Source: a bacterium (lineage in GTDB: Bacteria; Bacteroidota; Bacteroidia; Chitinophagales; Saprospiraceae). From it: a stretch of DNA of 64,000 nt. Position numbers and translations under genes: made by a program. The stretch is from positions 16,740 to 80,739 of the forward strand of contig JANSXW010000009.1 in NCBI GenBank assembly GCA_024742755.1. The letters run 5' to 3'. Shown piece after piece: positions 62,337 to 64,000 of the stretch (positions within the stretch are counted from its first letter, which is position 1; each line of letters starts with the position of its first letter). The notes beneath the pieces were generated by a model. The model was given only the letters and a program-made list of their open reading frames with translations. It was not told where the DNA came from and made no database searches.

Positions 62337-63116
62337 TTAGGTATTCAAGTTTACGAACCCGCCGTCAATCGGATAGTTGGTGCCGGTGATAAAGCCTGCG
62401 GCATCAGAGCAGAGGTAGAGGGACAGTTTGGCGACTTCCTCCGGTGTGCCCATGCGCCCGATTGGCTGGGTTTTGGATAATTTGTCGAACATTTCAGCTT
62501 CCTTGCCCGGATAATTGTCGGCCAGGAAGCCATCCACGAAGGGCGTGTGAATGCGGGCCGGCGCAATACAGTTGCACCGGATGTTGTCCGCCAGGTAGTC
62601 GCGGGCAACGGTGTAGGTCATCGTCAGCACAGCCCCCTTGCTCATGGAGTAAGCAAAGCGGTCGGGCAGCCCAATCATGGACGCGATGGAAGCCATATTG
62701 AGAATCACTCCGCTTTTCTGTCGCTGCATGTGCTTGATAACGGCGTACATCCCGTTGTAGACGCCTTTGACATTCACGGCGTAAATGCGGTCGAAGTCGG
62801 CTTCCGATGTGGCATCGAGCGTACCCACATGGGCAATGCCCGCGTTGTTGACGAGGATGTCCATCCGGCCAGTCTTGTCCACAATCCGGTTCACCAGGTC
62901 CACCATCTCCTGCTGCTGACTGACATCCGCCACTTCGCAATCTGCCTTCCCGCCCGTCTCGCGGATCGTCTGTGCTACCGCTTCGCCTTTGGCGGCATCG
63001 CGCTCCAGGATGAAGACATGAGCGCCCGCTTCTGCAAATACCTTTGCAATCGCTTCTCCAATACCGCTGCCAGCACCGGTGATGAGGGCGGTTTTGCCAT
63101 CAAGTCTGATTTCCAT
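62337..63116 (-). CDS. SDR-family dehydrogenase
   Basis: A 259-residue classical short-chain dehydrogenase. Motifs: cofactor loop TGAGSGIGEAI (residues 14-24), NNAGIAHVG (~92), catalytic Ser in NMASIAS, YSMSK (Y-x3-K), and the C-terminal FITGTNYPIDGGF. Glu/Asp after the second strand (ILERDAAK) suggests NAD rather than NADP. Resembles 2-keto-3-deoxy-L-fuconate dehydrogenase; adjacency to the FAH gene supports this. A long hairpin precedes it. Confidence 0.85.
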   Translation of the reverse strand: MEIRLDGKTALITGAGSGIGEAIAKVFAEAGAHVFILERDAAKGEAVAQTIRETGGKADCEVADVSQQQEMVDLVNRIVDKTGRMDILVNNAGIAHVGTLDATSEADFDRIYAVNVKGVYNGMYAVIKHMQRQKSGVILNMASIASMIGLPDRFAYSMSKGAVLTMTYTVARDYLADNIRCNCIAPARIHTPFVDGFLADNYPGKEAEMFDKLSKTQPIGRMGTPEEVAKLSLYLCSDAAGFITGTNYPIDGGFVNLNT

Positions 63117-63125
63117 AATTCATAG

Positions 63126-63160
63126 TTTAGTGGAGCAGACGGTCTGACTGCTCCACTAAA
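63126..63160 (-). terminator. Long hairpin ahead of the SDR-FAH pair
   Basis: TTTAGTGGAGCAG (63126-63138) and CTGCTCCACTAAA (63148-63160) pair perfectly over 13 bp with a 9-nt loop. On the minus strand a TTTTT run precedes rather than follows the stem, so it is not a textbook terminator; it could separate the upstream gene at 63190 or act as a leader hairpin ahead of the SDR gene. Confidence 0.45.
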
Positions 63161-63189
63161 AAGAGTCCCCGCTGTGGCGGTGTAATCAA

Positions 63190-63744
63190 TTATTCCGGAG
63201 ATTCTCCGCCGTTCGCTCCAAAATTGAGCTGGAAACCAATGCGCTTGTTGGGCTCATCATCGTCATAGTCTTCCCAATTGGTGATTTCCTGCAGGAATTC
63301 TTCCATATGGCGGAGGAAGTAAGGCTCTTTCAGCTCTTCGGGCCGGTAGATGGCAATCGTCTTAGGTGGGCGGGGCTGCCCGTAATTCTCAATAAACGGA
63401 TAATTGATCAAAACGATGATCTTGCCGTTAAAAAGCTGCTGGTATACGAGCGAGCCATTGTGCTTGATGAGGTGGCGCTGCACATCTTCGCTGACCTGCT
63501 GGTACATACCGCTTTTGGACTGCCCCAGGGTAAGCACGACTGCCTCCAGGTTTTCCACATCCGAACGGTGCTCCAGGCGTGCGGCAAAGCCGGTTGCTTC
63601 CAGCATGTCCTGCAGGGTGTCCTGAATCTGCTTGCAAGTCTCCGTTTTCCATTTCTCCCGGTACGCCTTAGTGTTTTGGAGGACCTCCTCGTATTGTTGT
63701 ACTTTACGCTTCAAGGTGAACAACTGCGAATCAGGTTGTAGCAT
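63190..63744 (-). CDS. Unknown cytoplasmic protein
   Basis: A 184-residue protein with an N-terminal coiled helix (TLKRKVQQYEEVLQN), a central NLEAVVLTLGQSKSGMYQQVS and VYQQLFNGKIIVLINYPFIENYG, and an acidic end (NWEDYDDDEPNKRIGF). No signal peptide or membrane helix. I recognise no family. It could be co-transcribed with the SDR gene except for the hairpin between them. Confidence 0.6.
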   Translation of the reverse strand: MLQPDSQLFTLKRKVQQYEEVLQNTKAYREKWKTETCKQIQDTLQDMLEATGFAARLEHRSDVENLEAVVLTLGQSKSGMYQQVSEDVQRHLIKHNGSLVYQQLFNGKIIVLINYPFIENYGQPRPPKTIAIYRPEELKEPYFLRHMEEFLQEITNWEDYDDDEPNKRIGFQLNFGANGGESPE

Positions 63745-63819
63745 GTGAATTTGGTTTTGGTTGCGCTTAAAATAGAGAAAAAACCGCAGGGCTCCCCGGA
63801 TTTTTTTACATTTAGACTA

Positions 63820-64000
63820 TGTTGGGAATTCGCTTTTGGAGCGAATTTAGTCAAATTTTATTCTGAACGAGGCACGATGAAGGAGCATAGCCTAAGCTAA
63901 GTGACTGACCTGCCCGCCGTACAAGACTTTGGCAGGCGGGAGAGTAACGAAGTGCAGGATAAAATTTGGCAAATGCAGCCCAATGGGTGAAATCCCAACA
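63820..64000. mobile_element. Noncoding element with long terminal inverted repeats (MITE-like)
   Basis: The last 181 bp carry no gene. The left end (63820-63865) and the right end (64000-63955, minus) start with the same TGTTGGGA, stay in register for 46 positions, and end with CAAATTTTAT(T/C)CTG, so they form ~46-bp imperfect inverted repeats. A further hairpin, AATTCGC/GCGAATT, sits in the left arm (63827-63847). This looks like a miniature inverted-repeat element or an insertion-sequence remnant. The true right end may lie outside the window. Confidence 0.55.

Noticed and set aside
1..64000. CRISPR arrays, rRNA genes, integrase or phage structural genes
   Set aside because: No regularly spaced repeats, rRNA-like stretches, tyrosine/serine recombinases or capsid/tail-like proteins were seen on either strand.

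Overview
The window looks like a chromosome segment from a moderately GC-rich member of the Bacteroidota, most likely a Saprospiria/Lewinella-type marine bacterium (inference). Supporting signs are two proteins ending in type IX secretion (Por) sorting domains, an HYC_CC_PP-family protein, PorT-like beta-barrels, little Shine-Dalgarno signal, and a recurring promoter form, TTG - 20 bp - TAnnTTTG, visible in front of tRNA, mtaB, abiE, LytTR, TPR and toxin genes.

Left part (1-27.9 kb), mostly housekeeping: an amine oxidase tail; a tRNA(CAU) pair of which one copy is broken by an 18-nt palindrome; two MscS paralogues; recX; an orphan double-glycine-leader peptide; LytTR regulator; GT4 glycosyltransferase; lgt; mtaB; a PaaE-like ferredoxin reductase; an effector-associated-domain/TIR protein; envelope beta-barrel and OmpA proteins; ROK kinase; Fic protein; an esterase / leucyl aminopeptidase / ATP-grasp run; GH18 chitinase; a von Willebrand-type secreted protein; acyl-CoA dehydrogenase.

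Middle (28-41.2 kb): an AT-rich AbiE toxin-antitoxin pair behind a promoter with an operator-like palindrome, then a heavy-metal (Cu/Ag-type) export cluster on the minus strand (HYC_CC_PP protein, CusA/CzcA pump, TolC, YraQ-type permease, CusB adaptor, metal-binding lipoprotein). Three intergenic gaps of this cluster each carry one small plus-strand gene of the accessory/TA-associated kind (DUF433, Uma2, UPF0175), without the usual partners.

Defence locus (42.2-51.6 kb): a type I restriction-modification operon hsdM-[ATPase-HNH]-hsdS-[Fic]-hsdR. The ATPase/HNH pair overlaps by 4 nt and resembles Septu (PtuA/PtuB). The Fic gene has a C-terminal winged helix-like segment and is preceded by three 27-nt dyad-symmetric sites spaced 40-41 bp around a promoter, suggesting autorepression inside the restriction operon.

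Right part (51.6-64 kb): small envelope/unknown genes with a coding remnant between them; a Kelch-like T9SS protein; a secreted PQQ sugar dehydrogenase fused to a diheme cytochrome region and a T9SS tail; a membrane-anchored TPR-HTH regulator divergent from a cholesterol-dependent-cytolysin-like lipoprotein with a recognisable undecapeptide; a fumarylacetoacetate hydrolase/SDR pair of the 2-keto-3-deoxy-sugar-acid type; an unknown gene; and, at the very edge, a noncoding element with about 46-bp imperfect terminal inverted repeats.
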